Assembly (NCBI GenBank): GCA_946481065.1
Contig: CAMLMA010000056.1
Span: 1 to 11,481 of the forward strand
Direction of reading: 5' to 3'
DNA length: 11,481 bases
From: an uncultured Nitrosomonadales bacterium
GTDB taxonomy: Bacteria; Pseudomonadota; Gammaproteobacteria; Burkholderiales; Methylophilaceae
In this document: in pieces, positions 1 through 8,292 of the stretch
Layout of the letters: each line of letters opens with the position of its first letter
Numbering within the stretch: the first letter of the stretch is position 1
Position numbers and translations under genes: made by a program
Notes under the pieces: model-generated
The model's input: the letters and a program-made list of their open reading frames with translations, nothing else
Told to the model about the DNA's origin: nothing
Database searches by the model: none

Positions 1-444
1 CATTACGAATGGATCGAGCTCGCCATCGCTTCTGCCGACATCGAGGATGACATGACTCGGGTCGATACCCACGGCGACTTGCTGGCAGGGGTGCCGGTGT
101 TCGCCGCAGCCTCAGCGTTGTTGCGCTACGATTACCCGGTGCATCGCATCTCGCCCCGCTTCAAGCCGCAAGCGCCGCTGGCCGAGCCGGTGCATTTCCT
201 GGTGTTCCGCGATGCTGCGGATATGGTGCGTTTCATTGAACTCAACCCGGTCACGGCGCGTTTGCTTGGCTTGCTGCAGCACGCAGGGCAGGCGGATGCG
301 ATGACGTCGCGTCAGGCATTGCTGCAGATCGCCACTGAGCTGGGCCATGCGGAGCCCGAAGTCATCGTCGGCTTCGGGGCGCAGATCCTGCATGACCTCA
401 AAGGGCAGGGCGCGCTGCTAGGGATTCGCCCGGCAACCGTCTAG
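1..444 (+). CDS. HvfC/DUF2063-like protein, C-terminal part (5' partial)
   Basis: The reading frame is open from base 1 and ends at TAG 442-444, giving 147 residues. The true start lies left of the window, so the internal ATG at 52 is not taken as the start. The visible part begins HYEWIELAIA and contains YPVHRISPRFKP, then an LVFRDAADMVRFIELNP stretch and NPVTARLLGLLQ. This is the pattern of the C-terminal domain of DUF2063/HvfC-BufC proteins. Known of the family: these proteins partner a DUF692 multinuclear non-heme iron oxidase (HvfB/BufB), which modifies cysteines in small precursor peptides (DUF2282 and relatives); an N-terminal DUF2063 domain precedes this one. The partner genes would be expected immediately upstream, outside the window. 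The gene ends 15 bp from the stop codon of convergent nadB, with no clear terminator between. Family assignment is fairly secure; the peptide-modification role is inferred from family membership only. Confidence 0.75.
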   Translation, partial: HYEWIELAIASADIEDDMTRVDTHGDLLAGVPVFAAASALLRYDYPVHRISPRFKPQAPLAEPVHFLVFRDAADMVRFIELNPVTARLLGLLQHAGQADAMTSRQALLQIATELGHAEPEVIVGFGAQILHDLKGQGALLGIRPATV

Positions 445-459
445 GCGCTTGCCTGCACG

Positions 460-2094
460 CTAGCGCGCGTGTTCGGTCTTGCGTTGGCGGTGGCCGTGAT
501 CGCTATCGAGCAGGCTGTAGTAGTTCGAAGGTTCGAGTACGGTGGGGATGGCGTCCGGCAGCATGTCCGGATAATCCTTGCTGTAGTGCAGCCCCCGACT
601 CTCGTGGCGCTCCATGGCGCTCAGTACGATCAGTTCCGCCACTTGCAGCAGGTTCCGCAGTTCGATCAGGTTGTTGCTGATGCGGAAATTGCTATAGAAC
701 TCGTGGACTTCGTCGCGCAGCATGTGGATGCGGTGCAATGCCCGCATCAGGCGCTTGGTCGTCCGCACGATCCCTACATAGTTCCACATGAACCGGCGCA
801 GTTCGTTCCAGGTGTGCGTGATGATGATCTCTTCGTCGGCGTCGGTGACGCGACTCTCATCCCAGTAAGGTAACTTGACCCGGGGCTTGGGCGCTTGCGC
901 GAGGATATCTCGGGCAGCGGCCTGGCCGAACACCAGGCACTCGAGCAGCGAGTTGCTGGCCAGCCGGTTGGCGCCATGCAGGCCGGTACAGGCGGTCTCG
1001 CCGATGGCATAGAGCCGCGGCAGGTCGGTGCGGCCGATATGGTCGGTCATGATGCCGCCGCAACTGTAATGCGCGGCCGGCACGACAGGGATCGGTTGTT
1101 TGGTGATGTCGATGCCGAACTCCATGCATCGCCGGTAGATGGTGGGGAAGTGCGACAGGATGAAATCCGCCGGCTGGTGGGAGATGTCGAGGTAGACGCA
1201 ATCGATGCCGCGCTTCTTCATCTCGAAGTCGATGGCGCGTGCCACCACATCACGCGGCGCCAGCTCGCCACGCGCGTCATGCTCCTGCATGAAGCGGCTG
1301 CCGTCCGGCAGCGTGAGGACGCCACCCTCGCCACGCAGCGCTTCCGAAATGAGGAACGATTTGGCCTGCGGGTGATAGAGGCAGGTCGGATGGAACTGGA
1401 TGAACTCCATGTTGGCGACACGGCAGCCGGCACGCCAGGCCATGGCGATGCCATCGCCAGTGCTGACGTCGGGGTTGGTCGTGTACAGGTAGACCTTGCC
1501 GGCGCCGCCGGTGGCGAGCACGGTGTGGTCGGCGCCGATGGTCAGCACCTTGCCCGAAGCGTTGTCGAGCACGTAGGCGCCCAGGCATTCGTTGCCTTCG
1601 ATCTTGACCTTGCGCGACGTGATGAGGTCGACTGCGATGTGATCTTCGAGCAAGGTGATGTTGGCGTGTTCGCGCACCTTTTCCGCCAGCGTCTTCTGCA
1701 CGGCGTGGCCGGTGGCGTCTGCGGCATGGATGATGCGGCGATGGCTGTGACCGCCCTCGCGCGTGAGATGGAAGCCGCTGTCGTCCGCCTCGCGCGTAAA
1801 CGGCACGCCTTCCTTCACTAGCCATTCCACGGTCTCGCGCCCATGCTCGGCGACCATGCGGGTGACTTCGGCGTCACAGAGCCCGGCGCCGGCAACCAGG
1901 GTGTCCTGGATATGGGCCTCGATCGAATCGCTGCCTGCCAGCACGGCGGCGATGCCCCCCTGTGCCCAGTTGCTGGAGCTGTCGTTGATGGTGCGCTTGC
2001 TGACCAGGCAGACCCGTTTCTGATCAGCGACCTTCAGCGCCAGGGTGAGCCCGGCGAGACCGCTGCCGATGATCAGTACGTCGTAATGTTGCAT
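460..2094 (-). CDS. nadB: L-aspartate oxidase (quinolinate synthesis, NAD pathway)
   Basis: A cytoplasmic FAD enzyme that oxidises L-aspartate to iminoaspartate, which NadA condenses with dihydroxyacetone phosphate to quinolinate. The 544-residue product has the normal family length (E. coli about 540). The N-terminus has the dinucleotide-binding GSGLAG (residues 10-15), followed by [13 protein letters not shown] (39-51), [14 protein letters not shown] (111-124), FQFHP-type H235, RGEGG (254-258), APRD with R281, AHYSCGG with H342 and [18 protein letters not shown] with R377. H235, R281, H342 and R377 correspond, at a constant offset of nine, to the E. coli active-site residues H244, R290, H351 and R386. 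Succinate dehydrogenase/fumarate reductase flavoproteins share the fold, but the SNWAQGG and [11 protein letters not shown] motifs and the length fit NadB. The ATG at 2094 places the GxGxxG fold where expected; its ribosome site (GGAC) is weak. It is divergent from rpoE, as in E. coli. nadA and nadC are not in the window. Confidence 0.97.
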   Translation of the reverse strand: MQHYDVLIIGSGLAGLTLALKVADQKRVCLVSKRTINDSSSNWAQGGIAAVLAGSDSIEAHIQDTLVAGAGLCDAEVTRMVAEHGRETVEWLVKEGVPFTREADDSGFHLTREGGHSHRRIIHAADATGHAVQKTLAEKVREHANITLLEDHIAVDLITSRKVKIEGNECLGAYVLDNASGKVLTIGADHTVLATGGAGKVYLYTTNPDVSTGDGIAMAWRAGCRVANMEFIQFHPTCLYHPQAKSFLISEALRGEGGVLTLPDGSRFMQEHDARGELAPRDVVARAIDFEMKKRGIDCVYLDISHQPADFILSHFPTIYRRCMEFGIDITKQPIPVVPAAHYSCGGIMTDHIGRTDLPRLYAIGETACTGLHGANRLASNSLLECLVFGQAAARDILAQAPKPRVKLPYWDESRVTDADEEIIITHTWNELRRFMWNYVGIVRTTKRLMRALHRIHMLRDEVHEFYSNFRISNNLIELRNLLQVAELIVLSAMERHESRGLHYSKDYPDMLPDAIPTVLEPSNYYSLLDSDHGHRQRKTEHAR

Positions 2095-2109
2095 ATGTGT
2101 CCGGATACT

Positions 2110-2138
2110 TGAACTTTCGGGAGTTTAGCGCTGTCTTG
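2110..2138 (+). promoter_or_regulatory. rpoE: Candidate sigma-E-type promoter for the rpoE operon
   Basis: TGAACTT at 2110-2116 matches six of seven bases of the sigma-E -35 consensus GGAACTT, and TCTTG at 2134-2138 stands where the TCnnA-type -10 is expected after a 17-bp spacer. The layout closely resembles E. coli rpoH P3 (TGAACTT, 16 bp, TCTGA). Predicted start is about 2145, leaving a roughly 30-nt leader before the ribosome site at 2166-2173. Autoregulation of rpoE by its own product is the norm in proteobacteria, which supports the reading. The -10 lacks the final A, so this is a candidate only. Confidence 0.45.
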
Positions 2139-2145
2139 TATACCA
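2137..2145 (-). promoter_or_regulatory. nadB: Possible extended -10 promoter element for nadB
   Basis: On the minus strand this reads TGGTATACA, an extended -10 (TGn) plus a TATACA hexamer that matches four of six consensus positions. It would start transcription around base 2130, about 36 nt ahead of the nadB ATG. No good -35 lies at normal spacing; the best is TTCAGC, 19 bp away. It overlaps the sigma-E-type element on the other strand. Weak prediction from motif only. Confidence 0.25.
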
Positions 2146-2165
2146 AGCTAGTCAAGACCAGGCTG

Positions 2166-2173
2166 AAGGGAAG
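2166..2173 (+). promoter_or_regulatory. Strong ribosome binding site upstream of rpoE leader
   Basis: AAGGGAAG lies about 6 nt before ATG 2178 and is by far the best Shine-Dalgarno sequence in the rpoE 5' region. The conserved start at ATG 2319 has only a weak AGAG-type site. The strong site therefore implies that translation begins at 2178, either as an N-terminal extension of RpoE or as a coupled leader. It also contains a GGGA core of the kind CsrA binds, though this alone is not evidence of CsrA control. Confidence 0.6.
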
Positions 2174-2177
2174 ATAA

Positions 2178-2318
2178 ATGATAACGACGAAAAAGCTAGA
2201 CGAATTTTCGCGCATGGGTTTCGTTGATACGACCCTGCAAGGTTATACTCCGACAATAGAGAAAATGCAGACAGGGAGTATCGTTTCTGTAGATGCGAAT
2301 GCGCACAGAGACAAAAGC
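2178..2318 (+). other. In-frame 47-codon leader / alternative N-terminal extension of RpoE
   Basis: From ATG 2178 the frame runs without a stop into rpoE, adding 47 residues (starting MITTKKLDEF) before the methionine that aligns with E. coli RpoE. The stretch is poorer in GC at third codon positions (about half) than the rpoE core and resembles no domain I recognise. Further in-frame ATGs are at 2214 and 2265. It also contains TATACT (2244-2249) and an ACAGGGAG (2271-2278) CsrA-like GGA motif. E. coli rpoE is preceded by a short translated, coupled leader ORF (rseD), so a translated leader here has a precedent, but that one is a separate ORF and this one is fused in frame. Whether it is coding, regulatory or both is open. 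Confidence 0.4.
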
Positions 2319-2921
2319 ATGGTCGGTAATCGTGAGATAGACCAGGAACTGGTTGAACGCGCCCAGCGCGGTGACAAAAAAGCCTTCGGCATGCTGGTGG
2401 ACAAGTACCAGCGCAAGCTCGGACGTTTGCTGTCACGCCTGATCCGTGACCCGGCGGAAGTCGAGGACGTGGTGCAGGAGTCGTTCATCAAGGCCTATCG
2501 TGCGTTGCCGAATTTCCGGGGTGAGAGCGCGTTCTACACTTGGCTCTACCGGATCGGCATCAATACTGCCAAGAACTATCTGGTGGCCATGGGCCGTAGG
2601 CCACAGGTGACGACCGATATCGAGATCGAAGATGCAGAGAACTTCGAGGACGGTAACGAGTTGCGCACCATGGATACGCCAGAGACCGAGTTGATGAGCA
2701 AGGAGATCGCAAGAACCGTGAACGATACGGTGGCGGCCTTGCCCGAAGAGTTGCGCACGGCGATCACGCTGCGCGAGATCGAAGGCCTGAGCTACGAAGA
2801 GATCGCAACCCTCATGGATTGCCCGATCGGCACCGTACGCTCCCGGATCTTCCGCGCACGCGAAACCATCGCCCAGAAGCTGCGTCCGTTACTGGACACA
2901 CCGCAAGACAAGAGATGGTAA
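2319..2921 (+). CDS. rpoE: RNA polymerase extracytoplasmic-stress sigma factor RpoE (AlgU/sigma-24)
   Basis: ECF sigma factor that directs RNA polymerase to envelope-stress promoters and is held inactive by RseA. The 200-residue product from ATG 2319 matches E. coli RpoE (191 residues) from its first residues: ELVERAQRGDKKAF, then region 2 with EDVVQESFIKAYRALPNF, FYTWLYRIGINTAKNYLV and the MGRRP linker, and region 4 with TLREIEGLSYEEIATLMDC and PIGTVRSRIFRARE (helix-turn-helix binding the -35). I chose 2319 because family similarity begins exactly there (MVGNREIDQELVERA). The alternative ATG 2178 has a much better ribosome site and would give 247 residues; this is described separately. The gene heads an operon with rseA (16 bp downstream), rseB, rseC and degP, and a sigma-E-like promoter lies upstream. 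Identity is secure; only the start is uncertain. Confidence 0.96.
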   Translation: MVGNREIDQELVERAQRGDKKAFGMLVDKYQRKLGRLLSRLIRDPAEVEDVVQESFIKAYRALPNFRGESAFYTWLYRIGINTAKNYLVAMGRRPQVTTDIEIEDAENFEDGNELRTMDTPETELMSKEIARTVNDTVAALPEELRTAITLREIEGLSYEEIATLMDCPIGTVRSRIFRARETIAQKLRPLLDTPQDKRW

Positions 2922-2937
2922 GTTTCAGGAGACTGTA

Positions 2938-3387
2938 ATGAAAGATCAAATTTCAGCGCTGATGGATGACGAGTTCGATGTTGAGGGCTCGGGTCATTTG
3001 TTGACAGCTGTCAAAGCAGGCGGGGAGATGGCCGATTGCTGGTCGACCTATCACCTGATCGGCGACGCGATGCGTGGCGAGACCTATCTGCGATCCGATT
3101 TCACGGATCGGCTGATGGCCAGGCTCGACAGCGAGCCGTCATTGGTTGCGTCAGCGAGTCAATTCCGCAAGCGCTCATCGATGATGTGGTCGGTCGCGGC
3201 CTCCGTCGCCGCGGTGATGTTCGTCGGCTGGATGGTCATGCAACAGCAGACCCAGAACGCAGCCGATGCTGCGCCGATCGAGATCGCCCAGAGCATCCCT
3301 TCCGAATACCTGTTGGCGCACCAGGCTTACTCAGCCAATAGTGCCGCTTACTATATCCAGCCAGCCGCCTACGAGAGCAAACGATAA
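2938..3387 (+). CDS. rseA: Sigma-E anti-sigma factor RseA (MucA family)
   Basis: Single-pass inner-membrane protein that sequesters RpoE until it is cleaved by stress proteases (DegS then RseP in E. coli). The 149 residues begin MKDQISALMDDEFD, the typical anti-sigma start; an RseA_N-like segment with CWSTYHLIGDAMRGE follows at 34-48. A membrane segment occupies about 82-101 (MMWSVAASVAAVMFVGWMVM), and a short periplasmic tail includes PSEYLLAHQAYS (121-132), a motif I recognise from betaproteobacterial RseA C-termini. AGGAGA sits about 5 nt before ATG 2938. The periplasmic part, about 48 residues, is roughly half that of E. coli RseA (about 98 of 216). The stop codon directly abuts the rseB ATG. 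Assignment rests on the N-terminal pattern, topology and position between rpoE and rseB. Confidence 0.92.
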   Translation: MKDQISALMDDEFDVEGSGHLLTAVKAGGEMADCWSTYHLIGDAMRGETYLRSDFTDRLMARLDSEPSLVASASQFRKRSSMMWSVAASVAAVMFVGWMVMQQQTQNAADAAPIEIAQSIPSEYLLAHQAYSANSAAYYIQPAAYESKR

Positions 3388-4350
3388 ATGTGGCGTTTGC
3401 TGCTAGGTTGCCTGCTGGCGACCCAGTTTTCTTACGTCAACGCAGCACAGGACGAAGACCCCTGGATGGTCCTGCAGAAAGCGGCCCAGGCGGCACGCGA
3501 ACTTAGCTACCAAGGGGTCTTCATCTACCAGTCGGGCAAGACCGCACGCTCGGTCCAGATCACCCACATGAACTACGGGCAAGGCGAATACGCCCGCATG
3601 TTCGTCCTTGATGGTTCACCACGCGAAGTCCTGAGTCAGGGCAACGATGTGGTCATCTTCAGCCCGCGCGACGAAAAAGTGGTGATCGAGAAGCGTCGTG
3701 GTCAGAACCTTTTCCCCGCGCTACTGCCGATCGATATCGAAGCCATCAAGCCCAGTTATCAGGTGCGCATGGGTGGTACCGAGCGTATCGGTGGCCGCGA
3801 AGGCCAGATCGTCTACCTCGAGCCGCGCGACAAATATCGTTATGGCTACAAGTTATGGGCTGACCGCGAATACGGCCTGCTGCTGAAATCCGCTAGCAGC
3901 AACGAACATGACCAGGTCATGGAGCAGATGGCTTTCAACCAGCTGGCTCTGCTCAATACGCAGAACATGGACTGGTTCCACCCGCATATCGACCCTAACA
4001 AGCAGTATGTGATGGAGGAGCCGGCGAACAACCGCGTTTCCACCGCCGATGCCGAGAACTGGTCGGTCGAACGCTTGCCTGCAGGGTATAAACAGGTAGA
4101 CCAGATCAAGCGCATGGTGCCTGGCAAGAACGTACCCCTGACCCATATCGTCTTCTCCGACGGCTTGTCCAGTGTCTCGCTGTTCATCGAGCCGTTGACG
4201 CGCGGCACGCGACCCAAGACTGGTTCCACCAGCCTTGGCGCGACCAATATCCATGCCGCGGTGGTCGAAGGTCACCAGATCATGGTGGTCGGCGAAGTGC
4301 CGGAAGCGACCGTGAACCAGATCGCCAACAGCGTCAGTTTCAAGAAGTAA
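3388..4350 (+). CDS. rseB: Periplasmic sigma-E regulator RseB (MucB)
   Basis: Periplasmic sensor that binds the RseA periplasmic tail, shielding it from proteolysis; lipid or LPS signals release it in E. coli. The 320-residue length is typical. An N-terminal signal peptide (MWRLLLGCLLATQFSYVNA, likely cut near residue 19/20) precedes DPWMVLQKAAQAARELSYQG. The large LolA-like domain follows with GVFIYQSGKTARSVQITHM and PREVLSQGNDVVIFSP. A smaller C-terminal domain (about 215-315) contains LPAGYKQVDQIKRMV and THIVFSDGLSSVSLFIEP, both characteristic of MucB/RseB. Cys8 lies in the signal sequence and does not form a convincing lipobox. ATG 3388 immediately follows the rseA TAA with no intervening base and no strong ribosome site, suggesting translational coupling to RseA and so matched synthesis of the two partners. 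Confidence 0.96.
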   Translation: MWRLLLGCLLATQFSYVNAAQDEDPWMVLQKAAQAARELSYQGVFIYQSGKTARSVQITHMNYGQGEYARMFVLDGSPREVLSQGNDVVIFSPRDEKVVIEKRRGQNLFPALLPIDIEAIKPSYQVRMGGTERIGGREGQIVYLEPRDKYRYGYKLWADREYGLLLKSASSNEHDQVMEQMAFNQLALLNTQNMDWFHPHIDPNKQYVMEEPANNRVSTADAENWSVERLPAGYKQVDQIKRMVPGKNVPLTHIVFSDGLSSVSLFIEPLTRGTRPKTGSTSLGATNIHAAVVEGHQIMVVGEVPEATVNQIANSVSFKK

Positions 4351-4383
4351 ACCAGTACAACCTATCCATACCAGAGTCCGCCC

Positions 4384-4860
4384 ATGATTGAAGAACACGC
4401 CGTCGTGATCGGTGTCGAACGCGACATCGCCATGCTCGAAGTCGTCCGTCGCAGTGCTTGCGGCCTCTGCGGCAAGACGCGCGGATGCGGCATCTCGCTG
4501 TTTGGGCGCCTGTTCGGCCACAAGAATAACGTGTTCAAGGCGCGCAATACGATCGAGGCTCGCATGGGCGATCAGGTGGTGGTCGCCATCGAAGAGCATG
4601 CCGTGCTCATGAGCGCATTTATCGTCTATGGCGTTCCGCTCGTCGCACTATTGCTCGGCGCCGTTGTCGGACACGCATGCTCTGATGGCAGCGCAACGCA
4701 ATCGGACATGTATGCCCTGGCCGGTGCCGTCACTGGCCTCGTGCTGGGCCTGGGTTGGGTCAAGGCGTACGCCACCGCCCGCGTCATGAGTCATCGCTAT
4801 CAGCCGACGATATTGCGGTTGGCCGAAGCGCAAGTCGTTGTTAACTTCAAATGTGAATGA
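4384..4860 (+). CDS. rseC: RseC/MucC family membrane protein (SoxR-reducing type)
   Basis: Integral membrane protein of 158 residues, the normal RseC length. The N-terminal cytoplasmic part has a cysteine cluster C26-x2-C29-x5-C35 (SACGLCGKTRGC), then FKARNTIEARMGDQVVV, which resembles the RseC small domain. Two membrane segments follow at about 76-98 (MSAFIVYGVPLVALLLGAVVG) and 110-130 (YALAGAVTGLVLGLGWVKAY). Known of the family: E. coli RseC is a mild positive modulator of sigma-E and is also linked to the Rsx system that re-reduces the SoxR Fe-S cluster. As I remember E. coli RseC, it has a further cysteine six residues earlier; here that position is Val20, a situation I also associate with Pseudomonas MucC. 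The gene lies 33 bp after rseB with a weak ribosome site, and its stop TGA overlaps the degP ribosome site. Confidence 0.9.
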   Translation: MIEEHAVVIGVERDIAMLEVVRRSACGLCGKTRGCGISLFGRLFGHKNNVFKARNTIEARMGDQVVVAIEEHAVLMSAFIVYGVPLVALLLGAVVGHACSDGSATQSDMYALAGAVTGLVLGLGWVKAYATARVMSHRYQPTILRLAEAQVVVNFKCE

Positions 4861-4869
4861 GGTGAAGAA

Positions 4870-6297
4870 ATGCTCAAGAAATTGATTGCCGTCTCCGCGA
4901 TCTGTCTGTCTTTCGCGGGAACTGCATATTCCAAGGATCTGCCCGATTTTACCGTGCTGGCCGAGCAGGAAGGCGCTGCCGTCGTCAACATTGCCGTGAC
5001 CCAGGCGCCGCAGGAGGATGAGGGTGCCATGGGCCCGTTCCAGGGCATGCCTGACGACGACGCCATGAACGAGTTCTTCCGTCGCTTCGGCATCCCCATG
5101 CCTGGCGTGCCGGGGGCACCTGGTGGCCAACCTGCGCCGCAGCAGCCGAGCCAGGCTTTCGGCTCCGGCTTCGTCATCGGCAGTGACGGTTATATCCTGA
5201 CCAATGCCCATGTGGTGCGGAACGCGGCCGACGTTGTCGTCAAGCTTTCCGACAAGCGTGAGTTCAAGGCCAAGGTCATCGGCGCCGATACCCGTACCGA
5301 TGTGGCCCTGCTCAAGATCGACGCGACCGGCCTGCCGAAGGTCAATGTCGGCGATCCCAACGCGCTCAAGGTGGGCGAATGGGTCGTAGCGATCGGCGCG
5401 CCGTTCGGTCTCGAGAACACCATGACGGCTGGTATCGTCAGCGCCAAGGGCCGTGCCCTTCCGCAGGAGAATTTCGTACCGTTCATCCAGACCGACGTCG
5501 CCATCAACCCCGGTAACTCCGGTGGCCCGCTGTTCAACCTGAAAGGTGAAGTGGTCGGCATCAACTCGCAGATCTACAGCCGCACCGGCGGTTACATGGG
5601 GCTGTCGTTCGCCATCCCGATCGATGTCGCTATCGATATCTCCAACCAGCTCAAGGCAAACGGCAAGATCTCACGCGGCTGGCTCGGTATCGGGATCCAG
5701 GAGATCACCAAGGAACTGGCTGAATCGTTCGGCATGAAGAACACCAACGGTGCGCTGGTCGCCGGTGTAGAGAAGGGTAGCCCGGCAGAGAAGGGCGGCC
5801 TCGAAGCGGGTGACGTCATCACCAAGTTCGATGGCAAGGCGATCGTCGCTTCATCCGACCTGCCGCGCGTCGTCGGTTCGACCAAGCCCAACAAGGTGGT
5901 CCCGGTCGAGATCCTGCGCAAGGGATCGAGCAAGACCCTGAATATCATGCTGGGCGAGATGCCGAGCGATAACGAGGTCGTGGCGAGCTCGGGCAAGGGC
6001 CCGGCCAAGCCGGAAGTGAACCGTATCGGCCTGCTGCTGAAGGAATTGACGCCACAGCAGAAGCGCAAGCTCGGAGGCAAGAACGGTTTGCTGGTGATCG
6101 ACGCGCAAGGCGCTGCGGCACAGGCTGGCATCCGCCGTGGCGATGTCGTGCTTGGCCTGAACAATACCGAGGTGCAAAGCCTCGAACAGTTCAACAAGCA
6201 GATCGGTGCCGCCCCCAGCGGCAAGACGGTGGCGCTGCTTGTACAGCGTGGCGATAACACGCTGTATGTACCGGTCAAGGTCGGCAGCGGCAAGTAA
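4870..6297 (+). CDS. degP: Periplasmic serine protease-chaperone DegP/MucD (HtrA family, Do)
   Basis: Periplasmic trypsin-like protease and chaperone that degrades misfolded envelope proteins. The 475 residues begin with a signal peptide (MLKKLIAVSAICLSFAGTAYS, cleavage likely after Ser21). The catalytic triad is visible: His114 in TNAHVV, Asp144 in RTDVALLKI and Ser217 in GNSGGPLFN. A proline/glycine-rich segment sits at 76-94, between the first strand and the catalytic core. Two PDZ domains follow: the first about 268-365 (RGWLGIGIQEIT, GSPAEKGGLEAGDVI), the second about 385-470 (GAAAQAGIRRGDVVLGLN). GAGGTGAA lies about 5 nt before ATG 4870 and overlaps the rseC stop. Two PDZ domains exclude DegS. 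Placement inside the rpoE operon matches Pseudomonas mucD in algU-mucABCD, so MucD is the closer functional name; expression is presumably raised with sigma-E. Confidence 0.97.
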   Translation: MLKKLIAVSAICLSFAGTAYSKDLPDFTVLAEQEGAAVVNIAVTQAPQEDEGAMGPFQGMPDDDAMNEFFRRFGIPMPGVPGAPGGQPAPQQPSQAFGSGFVIGSDGYILTNAHVVRNAADVVVKLSDKREFKAKVIGADTRTDVALLKIDATGLPKVNVGDPNALKVGEWVVAIGAPFGLENTMTAGIVSAKGRALPQENFVPFIQTDVAINPGNSGGPLFNLKGEVVGINSQIYSRTGGYMGLSFAIPIDVAIDISNQLKANGKISRGWLGIGIQEITKELAESFGMKNTNGALVAGVEKGSPAEKGGLEAGDVITKFDGKAIVASSDLPRVVGSTKPNKVVPVEILRKGSSKTLNIMLGEMPSDNEVVASSGKGPAKPEVNRIGLLLKELTPQQKRKLGGKNGLLVIDAQGAAAQAGIRRGDVVLGLNNTEVQSLEQFNKQIGAAPSGKTVALLVQRGDNTLYVPVKVGSGK

Positions 6298-6303
6298 CTC
6301 ACA

Positions 6304-6342
6304 AGGTGCGGACAAGCGGGCATTCATGTAAAATCCGCACCT
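6304..6342. repeat. 9-bp inverted repeat containing a -10-like sequence, degP-lepA gap
   Basis: AGGTGCGGA (6304-6312) is the exact reverse complement of TCCGCACCT (6334-6342), with a 21-nt spacer. The spacer and right arm contain TAAAAT (6329-6334), a five-of-six match to the sigma-70 -10, but no good -35 at 15-19 bp. As DNA it could be an operator over a promoter; as RNA, the 3' part of the degP message could fold here. It lies just ahead of the hairpin at 6357-6380. Confidence 0.4.
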
Positions 6343-6356
6343 AATTCAGACGATTG

Positions 6357-6380
6357 AGAAGGGCGCTGCGGCGCCCTTCT
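6357..6380 (+). terminator. Hairpin terminator after degP
   Basis: A perfect 10-bp stem (AGAAGGGCGC at 6357-6366 pairing with GCGCCCTTCT at 6371-6380) encloses a TGCG tetraloop. It lies 59 bp after the degP stop and 36 bp before the lepA start, so it most likely ends the rpoE-degP transcript. The downstream tract TGCTAAC is poor in T beyond the CTTCTTG at the stem end, so termination may be partial and allow read-through into lepA. Confidence 0.75.
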
Positions 6381-6416
6381 TGCTAACACGCCAGATGTGA
6401 GCTTGCAGACCCATTC

Positions 6417-8210
<1,794 letters not shown>

Positions 8211-8292
8211 TCGTTGCCGCGCGTATCCGATTCCTGCGGCATGCGCGTTGAAGGGCAAGCCGCCGCGCAACGGACAAGGGGATCGATCCAGC

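Noticed and set aside
441..470. Short GC-rich palindromes between the convergent HvfC-like gene and nadB stops
   Set aside because: Only about 5 bp of pairing (GCGCT with AGCGC), no T tract; too weak to call a bidirectional terminator.
895..1821. 308-codon plus-strand ORF opposite nadB
   Set aside because: It lies entirely antisense to a clearly real NadB, has no recognisable domain and shows the composition expected of a GC-rich shadow frame.
2224..2249. TTGATA-14-TATACT as a sigma-70 promoter
   Set aside because: A 14-bp spacer is too short for sigma-70 and there is no TGn extension; kept only as part of a low-interest observation.
3853..4599. 248-codon minus-strand ORF across rseB and rseC
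   Set aside because: Crosses two well-supported genes on the other strand and resembles no protein family.
8215..8241. TGCCGC/GCGGCA stem after lepA as a terminator
   Set aside because: Six base pairs with a 15-nt loop and no following T tract, inside an apparent operon.
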